From: Legionella genomosp. 1
GTDB taxonomy: Bacteria > Pseudomonadota > Gammaproteobacteria > Legionellales > Legionellaceae
Assembly: GCA_945901145.1 (NCBI GenBank)
Contig: CAMDJY010000131.1
Location: 1 to 5,032 of the forward strand
DNA length: 5,032 nt
Direction: 5' to 3'
Of the stretch, positions 4,883 through 5,032 are shown one piece after another. Both the position numbers and the translations under genes were made by a program. Under the pieces are notes generated by a model. It was not told the DNA's origin, made no database searches, and saw nothing but the letters and a program-made list of their open reading frames with translations. Positions within the stretch are counted from its first letter, which is position 1; each line of letters opens with the position of its first letter.

Positions 4883-4917
4883 AAAACACCGCTCGGGAAA
4901 CTTGGCGGTGTTTTTTT
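4883..4917 (+). terminator. Strong intrinsic terminator
   Basis: AAAACACCGC (4883-4892) pairs perfectly with GCGGTGTTTT (4905-4914) around a 12-base loop. A run of seven T (4911-4917) follows the GC-rich part of the stem. It lies 38 bases after the stop at 4845 and separates the helical protein gene from etfB. Confidence 0.93.
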
Positions 4918-4920
4918 GTA

Positions 4921-4950
4921 TTGACGGTATGCTGCTTGATCTGGCAAGAT
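4921..4950 (+). promoter_or_regulatory. Weak candidate promoter for etfB
   Basis: TTGACG (4921-4926) is a good -35, but the best -10 at a usable distance, CAAGAT (4945-4950, 18-base spacer), is poor. It is placed sensibly just after the terminator and 34 bases before etfB. Activator-dependent or other recognition is possible. Confidence 0.3.
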
Positions 4951-4983
4951 TTATGCTGGTTTGGGCGGTTTGTTTGAGAGACG

Positions 4984-5032
4984 ATGAAAATTCTTGTGGC
5001 CGTGAAGCGGGTGATTGATCCTTATGTCAAAA
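4984..5032 (+). CDS. etfB: Electron transfer flavoprotein beta subunit, N-terminal fragment (3' end outside window)
   Basis: The first 16 codons read MKILVAVKRVIDPYVK, the characteristic N-terminus of ETF beta subunits (the small ETF subunit, also called EtfS/FixA-like). With the alpha subunit it forms the FAD- and AMP-containing heterodimer that passes electrons from acyl-CoA and other dehydrogenases to ETF:quinone oxidoreductase. A GAGAG element (4976-4980) precedes the ATG. The gene continues past the window, and etfA would be expected next. The call rests on the N-terminal motif only. Confidence 0.88.
   Translation, partial: MKILVAVKRVIDPYVK

Overview
The window is AT-rich and its gene content points to a gammaproteobacterium. 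The evidence is a biosynthetic-type alanine racemase, a 17-kDa-antigen-like glycine-zipper lipoprotein, a DUF4142 lipoprotein, a GDSL lipase tail and the start of an ETF beta subunit. A Legionellales-like, host-associated relative is a reasonable guess, but the sequence alone does not settle it.

Layout. Positions 1-110 hold the C-terminus of a GDSL/SGNH-family lipase. From about 111 to 1222 lies an accessory patch: a 59-codon orphan ORF (163-342), a toxin-first type II toxin-antitoxin operon (426-803 and 796-1101) with a clear sigma70 promoter, and a hairpin (1186-1222). Two sets of nested direct repeats bracket the patch. A 59/62-bp pair (312-370 and 1130-1191) flanks the toxin-antitoxin operon exactly and duplicates the 3' end of the orphan ORF. 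A 16-bp pair (105-120 and 1184-1199) flanks the whole patch and places half of the hairpin right at the lipase stop codon. This reads as stepwise acquisition of a small defence/addiction cassette at the 3' end of the lipase gene. No integrase or transposase is visible.

Positions 1240-1797 (minus strand) encode a DUF4142 lipoprotein, transcribed divergently from alr (1885-2991). The alr gene is followed after 2 nt by a glycine-zipper lipoprotein (2994-3446), so the pair is probably an envelope-related operon. A separately promoted gene (3565-4845) encodes a 426-residue, highly charged, all-helical protein with two helical regions joined by a proline-rich linker. I recognise no family for it, and it is the main functional unknown here. 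A strong intrinsic terminator (4883-4917) closes it. The window ends in the first 16 codons of etfB.

The core genes (alr, envelope lipoproteins, etfB) are ordinary. The novelty lies in the repeat-bracketed toxin-antitoxin cassette and the unrecognised helical protein. No gene-free stretch exceeds 300 bases.
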